Of a stretch of 64,000 nt of DNA, positions 42,460 through 52,439 are shown piece by piece; positions within the stretch are counted from its first letter, which is position 1; every line of letters starts with the position of its first letter. Position numbers and translations under genes: made by a program. The notes beneath the pieces are model-generated. The model was not told the DNA's origin. It saw only the letters and a program-made list of their open reading frames with translations, and did not search any database. Origin of the DNA: Gautieria morchelliformis (lineage: Eukaryota > Basidiomycota > Agaricomycetes > Gomphales > Gomphaceae); contig WHVA01000534.1 in NCBI GenBank assembly GCA_015179125.1, positions 1-64,000 on the forward strand, given 5' to 3'.

Positions 42460-43619
42460 AAGGTGGCGGCAAGGAAGGTCAAGCACCGAAGTGGTTCAAA
42501 TCAGGGAACAAAGAAACAGTTAAACAGGCAGAAGAAAAAGACTTCGCGTTTGTATCTAAGGAGGTAGCATACAGTGCTATATCTGCATCTGACTGGCTAG
42601 CTGATTCACCAGCGACAACACACATAGCTCGAAGCCAAAACGATTTCGCTAGCTATGCCAAGGAGCCATCGGAAATTGAAGGAATTTCACCTGGAGCAGT
42701 ACTACATACACAAGGCCAAGGCACTATATACATGGAATTCAAAGTCAGCACTAAGATGAACACAATCGAGTTACGTGACATCAAGCATGCACCGGATGCA
42801 CCGAACAACCTTATCAGTGTAGGGCGTCTAACTGATAAGGGCAACACGGCCACATTTACAGGCACCGGCCTCGAATTCAAGTCATGCGCCGGAGTTACTT
42901 TCACACAGGGACAGAAGCGCGGGCGGCTATTCTGTATGAAGGCACGGGTCACTCGGTCAGTTGAGGCATGGGATTTTGCCACAGCAGCAAAAGGATGGTC
43001 ATGGGACAAATGGTACAGGATACTTGGGCACGTCAACATAAGCTCCATAAAAATGTTGAAATCTAATGACCTAGTTACTGGACTTGAAATCGACGAGTCA
43101 AAAGAACCAAGTCGGTGCAAGGCTTGCATACAAGGCAAATGGCATGTGGAGCCGTTCCCCAAAAGAGCCGAGGACACTGTTGACCACGTTGGTGACCTAA
43201 CAGTATTCGATGTATGGGGGCCTTCCCAGACCGAGGGACCATCATGTGAAAAGTACTTTTATTCTTTCACGGGCATCAAATCCAGGTACATGGTCATTTA
43301 TTTTGGGAGCACCAAAGATGAAATGCTCAGGCACTTCGAAACATACAAAGTGTTTCTTGAGACCCAAACAGGTCAGAAACTGAAGAGGTTTCACTCAGAC
43401 AATGGAGGGGAATATGTCAATAAAAATTTCAAAGAATTCTGTGCAAAACATGGCATTATCATGGAGACCACAGCTCCATACTCCCCAGCCCAGAATGGAA
43501 TTGCAGAAAGACTTAACTGGACCTTACTCGAGCACACACGGGCAATGATATTCGCCAATAACCTGCCAAAAATACTCTGGCCCGAGGCCGTGGCTTATGC
43601 GTGTTATAGCAAAAATTGA
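42460..43619 (+). pseudogene. Copia F protease-GAG_pre-integrase-integrase
   Basis: The protease area reads WLADSPATTHIA, where the usual DSG(A/S) has become DSP. The GAG_pre-integrase segment (LGHVNISSIKMLKSNDLVTGL, C..C at RCKACIQGKW) and the integrase core (DLTVFDVWGPSQTEG, HSDNGGEYVNKNF, PYSPAQNGIAERLNWTLLEHTRAM with the DDE residues) follow. The frame stops at 43619 by TGA. Confidence 0.8.
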
Positions 43620-43724
43620 TCGCCCACGCGAGCGCTTGGAGATGACGCAACACCATTCCAGGCACTATTCAGCAAGAAGCCGAACATAGCACGTTTAGAG
43701 GAATTCGGGACAAACTGCTGGGTT

Positions 43725-44102
43725 ATGGTGCTGGATCAACGTCGAGCTAAACTTGATCCAAAGGCAGAAGAACACATATTTGTTGGAGTAGCTGAACATG
43801 CAAAAGCCTGGAAGTATTACAATAAAGCTTCAAAGCATGTCCAAATCTCAAGAAATATTACATTTGACGAAAATGACAATAAACTGTATCCTATGCCGGA
43901 TAACGACGATGATGACACTACTGATATGGCACCGCTCAAGGGGGAGCACTCACCACGCGAGCATGTGCCAGAACTGATCCCATCTACCCCACAAACGTCA
44001 TCACCCCAGATGACGCTGTTCCTGATCCACCTGAACAAGCGCCAGCTCCACAGATTCAACAGAGCGCGTGTATCACTCAAAGGCCGGATTACTGGAAGCT
44101 GA
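43725..44102 (+). pseudogene. Copia F integrase C-terminal linker
   Basis: Contains RRAKLDPKAEEHIFVGVAEHAKAWKYYN, the conserved sequence after the copia integrase core, and an acidic, Pro-rich linker before RT. Confidence 0.7.
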
Positions 44103-44170
44103 ATGATTCAGGCCGCACCAATCAGGTTTACATAACGAGAGAAATCGTTACTGAACCTGAGAATTACAGA

Positions 44171-45042
44171 GTGGCGATATCACGTGATGATGCACCAATC
44201 TGGGATAAAGCGATGGAAATTGAAATGGATCAACATAAGATGCTAGGAACATGGGAATTAACAGAACTACCACCTGGACCAGTAGCCATTGATTGTCGAT
44301 GGGTATACACTGTCAAAATGCAACCGGATGGACAATTAGATAAAGCCAAAGTGAGTGTTGTGGCTCAAGGGTTCACACAAAGACCAGGGATGGATTACTA
44401 TGAACTAACATCACCTGTGGTCAAGTTCGATTCACTATGCATTTTATTAGCCATTGCAAACACACTCGATTGGGAAATCGAGATGATGGATGTCAAAGGC
44501 GCCTATCTCAATTCAACTATAGATGAAGAGATCTACATGTGTCAGCCCGACGGTTTTGATGACGGGTCTGGACACGTTCTAAGAATATACAGAGCACTCT
44601 ATGGACTCAAGCAATCGGGGCGAGCTTGGCATTAGCGCTTACGCAAATTACTACTTGATCTCGGCTTCCACCAAAGTACAGCCGATGAATGCGTCTATAT
44701 CAGACAAAATAAAGATTCAATCGTAGTCATATCAGTATACGTGGATGATTTCGGATTATTTGCTGATTCCAAAGGAGGGATGGTTAAGCTCAAGGGGGAG
44801 CTTCATGGAAAATTCCATTTGACAGATTTAGGAGAAATGAAGAAAATCTTGGGAATTATGGTTGAGAGGAATAGGGATGAGGGAACACTGACTATGTCCC
44901 AAGGACATTACATCGACGTCATACTCAATCAATTCAACATGGCAACAGCTCAGTCTGTATCTACACCTCTACACAAAATGATCAAGCTCACAACACCTAT
45001 GGACTCAATGGGTCCAACTACCAAAGTAACTGTCAGGGGAAC
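44171..45042 (+). pseudogene. Copia F reverse transcriptase, truncated
   Basis: WDKAMEIEMDQHKMLGTWEL, GCRWVYTVK-like start, VVAQGFTQRPGMDYYELTSPV, DVKGAYLNSTIDEEIYM, YGLKQSGRAWH then TAG (44635). The next part has VYVDDFGLFADS (xVDD catalytic pair), LTDLGEMKKILGI and IDVILNQFNM. Coding similarity ends near 45042; RNase H is absent. Confidence 0.85.
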
Positions 45043-45048
45043 ACCAAT

Positions 45049-45160
45049 CACACACTGCGCATTATCGCATGATTTATCGCATGCATTATCGCAGTGCGCA
45101 TTATCGCATGCTTTATCGCACACATTATCACACTGTGCATTATCACACACTGCATTATTC
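45049..45160. repeat. Tandem array of GCATTATCGCA-type units
   Basis: About nine units of 10-13 bp (GCATTATCGCA, GCTTTATCGCA, CATTATCACAC) with alternating inverted character, located at the break in the copia RT. Probably slippage-derived. Confidence 0.8.
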
Positions 45161-45461
45161 AGCATGTTATTGGTGGCCCCTGAGCTTCTCCTAGCCTTTG
45201 GCATCCTTTTGTCTTGTGTTCCGTTTATTTCCCTTCCTGTTCCAGCCCCTTCCGACATCATTCCTTCCTTATCTGTACAGCCCTGTTATCGCTGGCATGA
45301 TTGCTTATGTAACTCAGGCATTCGGTGATCGGGCTAGCATGCCTGAGTTTGCTTATAGTCGGAGTTAGGTGGCGAAGGGGTTCCTTAGAGTTTTCTCTTT
45401 GGATCCCCCTTTGCCAGGTATGCCTGTGTCCTGTATATAGTTCTCTATCTTACTTTGGATC
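45161..45461. other. Unassigned interval between copia F and element D
   Basis: 45380-45422 inverted resembles 36521-36564 (ATCCAAAGAGAAAA.TCTAAGGA). A short inverted pair ACTCAGGCAT / ATGCCTGAGT lies at 45312-45350. No gene seen. Confidence 0.45.
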
Positions 45462-46107
45462 TGTTACGTATTGAGATTTCCACTAAGTCAGGACTGGAAA
45501 GGCAGCAGCTTCAACTTGTAGGTTGCGCCCCCAATGAACTATCGTCCTAAGTATTTCAGAAATGAGTCAGAAGTCGGAAAGTACTGAACTGGAGGTTGGT
45601 TGGAACTTGAGTCGGAACTGAGGCGGAAGGCGGAAAGACGGAAGGCGGAGAGACTGAGGTCTTGCTAGACTCGCTGTGCTAAGAACAGGAGACAGAGCGA
45701 AGGAAATCAAGTATCAAAGGCGATTATCTGATTGCAGAATAACGGACATACATGACAAGCTTTTATACAAAGAGCTGACACAACAGGTAATGGGGTAGTA
45801 CTAAGCAAATTCCAGGGGAAGTGGAAGTCGAGTAGACAATGCGTGGGAACTAACTAATTGGGAACAATGGGACTACAAGGGGGGTTCAGGGTAAAGAACA
45901 AGGGGTCGGGAAAACATGTCTTGACAACGAAACACAAGGAGGGCCGGACATATGGTCTTGATGAACGGTGAGGTGGGTCTGGTGGGTCCGAGTAATAGAG
46001 TTGAAAGAACAAGGGAAATGAATAAGGGGCAGGATGTCGGAAATATCGGAGAGGCGGAAAGTGTTGCGGAACTGAAGGTCGGAAATCGGAAATGAACGGT
46101 CATAACA
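45462..46107 (-). repeat. 3' LTR of element D, family L1 (646 bp)
   Basis: Minus strand begins TGTTATGACCG at 46107 and ends ACGTAACA at 45462. It is the same family as the solo LTRs at 14643-15288 and 38541-39191. Confidence 0.85.
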
Positions 46108-46122
46108 GTATCTCCCTTCTAA
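46108..46122 (-). promoter_or_regulatory. Polypurine tract of element D
   Basis: Minus-strand AGAAGGGAGATAC directly precedes the LTR start TGTTATG, the expected primer site for plus-strand DNA synthesis. Confidence 0.6.
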
Positions 46123-46228
46123 GGTCGAGCCCTGCGAGACCACAAGTCGGAATCACGTGACCTGTGAACAAACGCGTCGGAGTTCGAAAGATAGGCGGGA
46201 AACAAACGCGTCTTCGCTTCGACCCATC

Positions 46229-47438
46229 ATGAGCACTCCAATCGATTTCTCCAAAATGACCAGTGCCGAGATGAAGCAGCACTTTGCTAATATGCTTGCG
46301 CAGAAGGAGCTGGCTGAAAAGCGTGAGGCCGAGGAAGCCGTGCGGAAAGAGAGGGAGCATATGGAGGAGGAGCGCAAGGAACAGGAGCCGAAGGAAAAGG
46401 GGGAACGGAACCGTAAACGCCGCGAGGAGGAGTCGCGCCTCCGCGAGGAACAGCGGAAACGGGACGCGGCCAAAAAAGCTGCGGAGGACAAGGCCGCGGC
46501 GGAAAAGGCAGGGAAATCCCAGGTGAGTCGGAAATGTCATACGGGGTATTTCCGGAGCTCATGGAAAAAACTGCCAGAGGGTCGTAGAATCCGAGGGGGA
46601 GTCGGAAGTGGAAAGCACTGCAGAAAGCACACCGCCTCCAGAGAGCAAGGGGAAGCAGAAAGGGGTTGCTCCCATGCTGAACATCATTGCAGAGCGGAAA
46701 CGGAGGGTGGACAAGTTCCAGCAGGCTTGGAAGGAGAAGATGGGCCGGATACTGGAGTTGCGGGAGTTGGGGCTGGAAAATCCTGCTACAAAGAAACGGA
46801 AAATGAGGGACGATGACGAAGAAGAGAAAGCCCCGTGCGACCCATGCGAAACCAAGGGGCGGGATTGCGTGTGGTCCAAGAATCCGTGGGAGACCTCCTG
46901 CGAACAGTGTCGGGACAAGAAGAGGCGCTGCGTCGTGGACGGGTGTACCGCGAGGGTGGAAAGGAAAAGGCGCAGGGTCGAGACCGAGGGGCCTGAAACC
47001 ACCAAGTCGAAACCGGGACCGAGCGAAAAAAAGGTTGCAGAAGGATTTCCGGTGACCGGAAACTCAGAGACAGCGGTACTCAACCGCTTCTCCATGGTGT
47101 CGCAGCTGTTTGACATCACCGACCCATTGAGGGGCATCTGGAAAACCCAACGTGGGATCTGGAACCTCCCCGCGGAGATGGCGGTGGTCCAGGAACAGCA
47201 GTTGCTGTCGTTCCAAAACCAAATGGCCGTCATGTCAACGGTTTTGGAAAAATTCAAATGGGAATTCCGGTGGCAGAACGACATGCTCCGGGATTGCATG
47301 GAGGTGCGCATGCAGGAGCAGGAGAACGAGGCGGAAGCGAGGGTGGAGACTGAGTTGACGAACGTGGAGATAGGCCATGCGGAAGAAGGTCTGGAAGCGG
47401 GGAACGAGGGTGAGGCGGAAACGATGAGGGAGGAGTAG
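46229..47438 (+). CDS. Zn2Cys6-like protein encoded antisense within element D
   Basis: Model: exon 1 46229-46522, intron 46523-46577 (GTGAGT..CTGCCAG, 55 bp, phase 0), exon 2 46578-47438; 384 residues. The N-terminal 100 residues are a highly charged Lys/Glu/Arg-rich coiled-coil-like stretch. Residues about 185-216 form C-X2-C-X6-C-X10-C-X2-C-X6-C (CDPC, then CEQCRDKKRRC), the spacing of Gal4-type fungal binuclear zinc clusters, followed by a basic KRKRRR stretch. A second helical region lies near 270-340. It lies between pol and the 3' LTR, on the opposite strand to gag-pol, with its ATG 121 bp inside the LTR edge. I infer nuclear DNA or RNA binding; its benefit to the element is unknown. 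It could also be a captured host gene. Confidence 0.7.
46523..46577 (+). other. Intron of the antisense Zn-cluster gene
   Basis: GTGAGT donor and CAG acceptor, 55 bp. Splicing joins two long frames in phase 0; without it the upstream frame continues but loses the zinc cluster. Confidence 0.7.
46836..46931 (+). other. Zn2Cys6-like motif within the antisense gene
   Basis: Six cysteines spaced C-X2-C-X6-C-X10-C-X2-C-X6-C with a basic CRDKKRRC second half. Confidence 0.8.
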
Positions 47439-47570
47439 GATGTCGAAGTGACTTGTAGTTATAATTTCTTGAAGTGTCGGAAAATAGCGTAATTGGGAAT
47501 TAATCGGATTTGACATGTAACTTGAGAACTGTAAGAAAACAATGGGTGTCGGAATTGAGGCCGGAAATGA
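47439..47570. other. Gap between element D chromodomain stop and the antisense gene's stop
   Basis: 132 bp lie between the two converging reading frames; nothing assigned. It would hold both 3' ends. Confidence 0.5.
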
Positions 47571-49340
47571 CTAGGACGCGGAAATGGGGCCAGGCTTATC
47601 AGGATAAGACTTGTGGAAATCAGAGACGAGGTCAGAGGCATGGTCTAGTTCCATGGCGGAAATCCACGAGGTCTCTTCGTTGGTGTTTTCATAGCCTGCC
47701 CACTTGACTAGGTACTGGAGTTGGCAGCGGTATCGTCTGTCGAGCTTGGAGTTGAGAATTTCCGAGATCTCATATTCCGGTTCTCCGTCGATGATGACTG
47801 GCAGAGGCGAAGGTTGTTCTCGATTCGGAATTGTATTCGGAACTGCTGGCTCAAGCATGGAGACATGGAATACCGGGTGTACTGCACGCATATTGTCAGG
47901 AAGTCTGAGGGTGAAAGAACGACTGCCGGCTTTAGCGATGATCTCGTAAGGTCCAAGGTATTTTTCAGAGAGTTTCTTCGAGGGGCAAGTGGTGTGGAAG
48001 TTTTCAGCTTTAACAAATACTTTGTCGCCTATCTTGAATGCCGGTTGTGGAAGCCGTTTCCGATTGGCGGAGGTTTGGTATCTCTTCTGGGCAGCGGAGA
48101 TGTTCTCTCGGAGGTGTTGCTGAAGGTCGTCGAGTTCCACAACGAAATCTCGGGCTCTTGCAGAGGCGAGGTCATGTTCAGGGTGGATGGCAAGATTCGG
48201 GTGGTAGCCTTTATTGGCGTAAAAGGGCGAAATTCCGGTGGTAGCAGAAGGCGCATTGTTGTAAGCAAATTCCGCGAGCGGAAGGAGGTCAGACCAATTG
48301 CTGTGTTGGTAGTTGCAATAGACACGGAGATACTGCTCAAGGGTCTGATTGGTACGTTCCGTCTGTCCGTCTCCTTCGGGGTGATAACCGGAAGTGAAGT
48401 GGAGCTTCATGTCGAGAGCCTTGCCGAGTGTGCGGAAAAAGGATCACACAAATTCGGATCCATGGTCGGAAGTGACATGGGAAGGAATTCCGTGCTTGGA
48501 AAAGACGTGGAGCACGAAGAGTTATGCGAGCTGGGCGGAGGTGATGGTGTCGTAGGTCGGAATAAAGATGGACTGCTTTGTGAGGTGGTCAACGATCACT
48601 AGAATGGTATCATAGGCGGATGACTTAGGAAGTTTCTCAATGAAATCCATGGATATCGAATTCCACGGTTGTTCCAGGATCAGGAGTTGCTTCAAGAGGC
48701 CGTAGGGTTTGTGACGTTGAGGCTTGGCTCGCATACAGGTGGTGCATGACTTGCAGTAGTCTTGGACCATCATGCGGAGAAGAGGCCAAGTGTAGGTATG
48801 TCGGATTATGTCAAGGGTTTTGTTCTGGCCTTGGTGTCCTGAGAGCGGATGATTGTGGCTTTGCTGGAGTACGTGAAGTCGTAGATCGTTGGTATCTGGA
48901 ACGTAAATCTGGGACTTGTACCGGAGAAATCCGTCAGAATCAAGGGACCATCCAGGACTGGTGGGGTCATCGAGGTGGGTTGCAGAGATGGGGTCGGAAC
49001 GGAGTGTGGAATGGATGTCGGAATGGAGAGACTCGGTGTCCATAATAATTGAGGTGCGGAGTAGCAGAAACTGCAATGCTGTGGCACGCAGGGACAATGC
49101 CAGTTGCTCAGTGGAGAATACTGGGCAGAAGTTGTGTGGATTAACGCTGGCATAGTCGCTACTTCCCTCTTTGGGTAGACGTCCCAACGTCTAGTGAGCA
49201 CGTTGTGTTTTGCTCCGAGCTTTCCGGGGCGGAAACGGATCACCATGTTGAACTGTGAGAGATATTCAGACCAGTGGACTTGATGGCGAGTCAAAATCTT
49301 AGTAGTTGCAAAATACTCAAGGTTCTTATGATCCGTTACA
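47571..49340 (-). pseudogene. Element D RNase H end, integrase and chromodomain
   Basis: Starting after a frame break near 49300-49440: HQVHWSEYLSQFNMVIRFRPGKLG (end of RNase H), the integrase zinc region (HNHPLSGHQGQNKT with CKSCTTCMRAK), the core (SISMDFIEKLPKS, VTSDHGSEFVSSF, HPEGDGQTERTNQTLEQYLR), GPY/F-like sequence (KLSEKYLGPYEIIAKAGSRS) and a C-terminal chromodomain (YLVKWAGYENTNEETSW). A TAG/TGA-type stop near 48520 separates two halves of the core in the same frame. Only one or two changes from intact. Confidence 0.85.
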
Positions 49341-49415
49341 ACGTCGATTGGATAAGTTGGGCCTTCGAGGTAGTGTTTCCAGATTTTGAAGGCTTCGAAA
49401 ATCGCAAGTAGTTCC

Positions 49416-50430
49416 TTATCGTGGACGTCGTAGTTGAGTTCCAGGGCGGAAAAGGTGCGGGAATGAAAAGGCGATCAGATGAATTTCTCCGTCGTTGGGG
49501 GAAATGATGGAAAGAATGGCGGCTAGCGCGTAGTCGGAAGCGTCGGTTTCGAGTACAAGTTGGGCATCAGGAATCCAGAAACCGTGTATGGGAGCCGTGG
49601 TGAAGGCCGATTTGAGGGCTTCAAATGCGGAACGGCATTCCGGAGTGAAATTCCATGGGGCACCTTTCCTGGTGAGACGCGTGAGTGGAACAGTAATGTC
49701 GGAAAAATTATAAATGAAGCATCGGTAAAAATTGGCGAAGCCAAGGAAAGACTGCACATCCTTAACACGTTGGGGTTCCGGCCATTCTTGAATTGCCTTG
49801 ACTTTGCCCTCTGCCATGGTGGTAAGACCTGTTGGAGAGAGGATGTAGCCAAGGTATTTGACTGTGTCGCGATGCCATTCGCATTTCTCTGCTTTTGCGT
49901 AGAGATGGTGTTTGCGTAGACGGCGGAGTACTTCGCGGACATGTTCCCGATGTTTTTCCGGTGTGTCGGAATAGATGAGGATGTCGTCAATGTAGACTAG
50001 GAAGCATATGTCGAGGCGGTTGGAAAATACGTCGTTCATGAATCGCTGAAAAGCGGCGGGAGCATTGGTTAGACCGAAATGCATGACAACCCACTCAAAA
50101 GCACCGTAGCGGGTGCGGACAAGGTGATAAGCGTGCCGGAGGTCAATTTTGGTGTAGATCTTTGCCCTGCGGGGAGTGTCGAGTAGGTCAGAAATACACG
50201 GAAGCGGATATTTGTCCTTCTTAGTGAGGGCGTTGAGTCGGCGGAAATCGATTCAGAGGCAGAGAGATCCATCCTTCTTCTTGTCGAAAAGGACCGGAGC
50301 GCCATGCGGAGACAGTGAAGGGCAGATAAAGCCCATGTTGAGGTGTTCATCGATGAATTCGCGGAGAGTTTGGAGTTCACTTTGCAAAAGAGAGTAGATC
50401 GGTCCAAGGGGCGGAGATGCTCCTTATTCC
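49416..50430 (-). pseudogene. Element D reverse transcriptase and RNase H
   Basis: [72 protein letters not shown] (YIDD), VKYLGYILSPTG, FLGFANFYRCFI and LVLETDASDYALAAIL (RNase H start). Interrupted by a stop in the SLCL-IDFRRLN block near 50254 and an indel after 49440. Confidence 0.85.
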
Positions 50431-51237
50431 AAATCTATCTTCAGATCGTAAGGTCGATGTTCAGCAGGTTTATTGGATTTGGCCTTATTGAACACGTCCA
50501 GGAAGTCACGATATTCTTCCGGAACTGAGCTCATGTTGGCCGGAGCGGAAGTCGAGGCGGAACGAGCCTTGACTGAAGCCGAGTTGGAAAGGTGAAGCTG
50601 GAAAACGGTCGTGTCTTCTTGCCGTTGCAATACGTGGAAAGCGGTGGCAGAAACGAGCGCAATTCGAGGAGCTTCGAGGGACAGAGGTGCTAGAGCAGGA
50701 CCGGAGTGTGGAACTGAATCCATGAGCGGAGTTGCAGAAGAGGCCTGAACCATCTTTGCGGACAACGTCGGAATAGACGGAAGTTGATCCAGGGTACGGA
50801 ACTGTATTTGACCCAATGCCCAGTTAATCAACGGATTATATCGGGTGAGCCAATTGTGTCCTAGTACAACAGAACAGCTAGCATCTAGCGGAGTAACATA
50901 AAATGTAACTTCATGGTTGTCCCCAGTAGCTAAATGGATAGACAGGTCCATGACTTGGGAGATTGCCATGTTGGATGACCTGTCAAAAAGGTGGAGTGGA
51001 ATTGTCGGAATGTTGTGGGTAGGAAGCTTATGCTTCAAAACAAAGTCGGAATCGAGGAAACAATGAGTTGAACCAGAGTCGATCAATGCGGTAAACGGGG
51101 GTGTGGAAATTGTGTCAGAAGTCAGCGGAACTGAGAGGGAGTTGGAGGATGAAAGAGCGGATGCATTGATTTTAACATCATTTGTCGCACGAATGGGGTC
51201 AACACAGCCCTCAGCTCGTGCGGAGGCCGTAGGACTG
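50424..51237 (-). pseudogene. Element D protease
   Basis: Active-site motif LIDSGSTHCFLD (DSG) followed by VVLGHNWLTRYNPLINWALG; the C-terminus, FLDVFNKAKSNKPAEHRPYDLKIDLE, leads into RT. A TAA near 50424 interrupts the junction to RT where GAA would keep the frame. Confidence 0.8.
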
Positions 51238-51241
51238 CTGA

Positions 51242-52087
51242 CTATTTTTTTGCATCTGTAGCGGGAGCCGCTTCAGATTTCTCTTCCGTCTTCGCCGCAC
51301 GGCCCTTGGCCTTAGCAGCGGAAGCGGAAGCTCGGGTGCAATCGCAAGCGACGTGACCGCCTTTGCCGCAGAAAAGGCAAAGGTTGTTGTCCATGCGGTG
51401 CTGGCGTTCTACAGGGGTTAGTTTTCCATCCTTCCCAAGTTTGTCGGAAAGGTCCGGAGTACTTTTCCGGGCGTTGGTGTTGGAACCAGAGGCCTGGTTG
51501 TTACGAGGGGTGGAGTTGTTGTTCCGGTTGCCGGAGTTGGATCTGGAACTGTTGTTGTTGTTGTTTCCGGAGTTGTTGTTTCCGGAGTTGTTGTTTCCGG
51601 AGTTGTTGTTTCCGGAGTTGTTGTTTCCGGAGTTGTTGTTTCCGGAGTTGTTGTTTCCGGAATTAGTCTTCTTCTTGTCTTTGTCAGACTTCTTGTCGGA
51701 AGACTTGTCGTTCTTGCTCTGGGCGGAGGTTTCGCGAGCGATCTCGGAATGTCTTTCCCAGTAGCACAAATTGATGGATTGGGCTAAATTGCGAAGGTCG
51801 GTAAGGGTGGCGGGTTTTCCGACGTGGGCAATTTCATCCTTGATCCGGGATGGCAAGCCCATGTAGAATTGGCGTCAGAGTGCGGCTTCTCCCCATTTGA
51901 CTCGAGGAGCAAGCTGCTGGAATGTGACGATATATTTAGTTATCTTATGAGTGTCTTTCATACGAAGCTTATCGAGTTCATTTTCCGCATCGGCTTCCAT
52001 ATCAAATGGTCCGAAGTTGCTGCGGAGTTTGGAAACGAAGTTGTGGTAATCGTCGGACCAGTCCACGAGAGCGAACGGATCCATGAG
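51242..52087 (-). pseudogene. Element D gag, 5' truncated
   Basis: Capsid C-terminal part (DDYHNFVSKLRSNFGPFD, YIVTFQQLAPRVKWGEAAL), one in-frame TGA near 51873, then MGLPSRIKDEI. It continues with a linker holding seven SGNNN units and a CCHC knuckle CLFCGKGGHVACDC. The N-terminus was lost where element B begins at 52088. Confidence 0.85.
51566..51662. repeat. 15-bp tandem repeat coding SGNNN in the D gag linker
   Basis: Near-perfect repeats of CCGGAGTTGTTGTTT (plus), about 6.5 copies. A recent slippage expansion in a disordered linker. Confidence 0.9.
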
Positions 52088-52396
52088 TGTAAATAACCGG
52101 TATATCTACATGTACACTAGTTATTACATAATCCCAGTGGGCCCCTTAGGGACCCACTGTATAGTTTATGCGTGGAAACCAGCCAGCAGCCCCCATCGCA
52201 TCTTACTCTTACCTGTCACTACGTAGCATTCAGAATACCACTCATTGGTTAAGTTCTGCAGTGCCCTTGTGATACAAGGTCCTAAGATCGACATCTTTAC
52301 ACCTTTTTGAACTATCCTGCGGTTGATCGCCACGCGACCAACCGATAGTGGATTTGAAGCAATCTTGAAAAAGATCGCTGCGTTGACGACTAAACA
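52088..52396 (+). repeat. 5' LTR of element B (approximate end)
   Basis: Begins TGTAAATAACCGG next to the cut gag of D. It aligns with 15530-15826 of element A. I place the end at the ACTAAACA near 52396 on TG..CA grounds only; a second copy is not in the window. Confidence 0.5.
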
Positions 52397-52439
52397 TCGT
52401 TGAGACCCTCCAGTAGACCCTCTACTGTCGGCTGCGAGC

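Larger units (their letters stand above)
41148..45042 (+). mobile_element. Ty1/copia element F, degraded, 3' truncated
   Basis: Order gag, protease, integrase, RT, RNase H of copia elements is followed until the frame breaks near 45042 at a tandem repeat. The putative 5' LTR (41148-41415, TGTTGG..CTACA, TATATAAGG near 41351) is followed at once by the primer binding site. The 3' LTR is missing. Confidence 0.8.
45462..52087 (-). mobile_element. Ty3 chromovirus D with an antisense gene; 5' end cut by element B
   Basis: Read on minus: gag (52087-51242), protease (51237-50424), RT/RNase H (50423-49416), integrase and chromodomain (49340-47571), an antisense spliced gene (46229-47438 plus strand), a polypurine tract and the 3' LTR (46107-45462). 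The gag start and 5' LTR were removed where element B begins. Frames are only lightly damaged (a few single stops). Confidence 0.85.

Noticed and set aside
46559..47311. 250-codon minus frame opposite the zinc-cluster gene
   Set aside because: No domain, and the plus strand has the spliced model with a spaced cysteine motif; the minus frame is its antisense shadow.
47721..48602. 293-codon plus frame opposite the element D integrase
   Set aside because: The minus strand carries clear integrase and chromodomain motifs; the plus frame has no domain.
51566..51662. Regular short repeats suggestive of a CRISPR array
   Set aside because: The 15-bp units have no spacers, keep the reading frame and code for SGNNN in a gag linker; the genome is eukaryotic.
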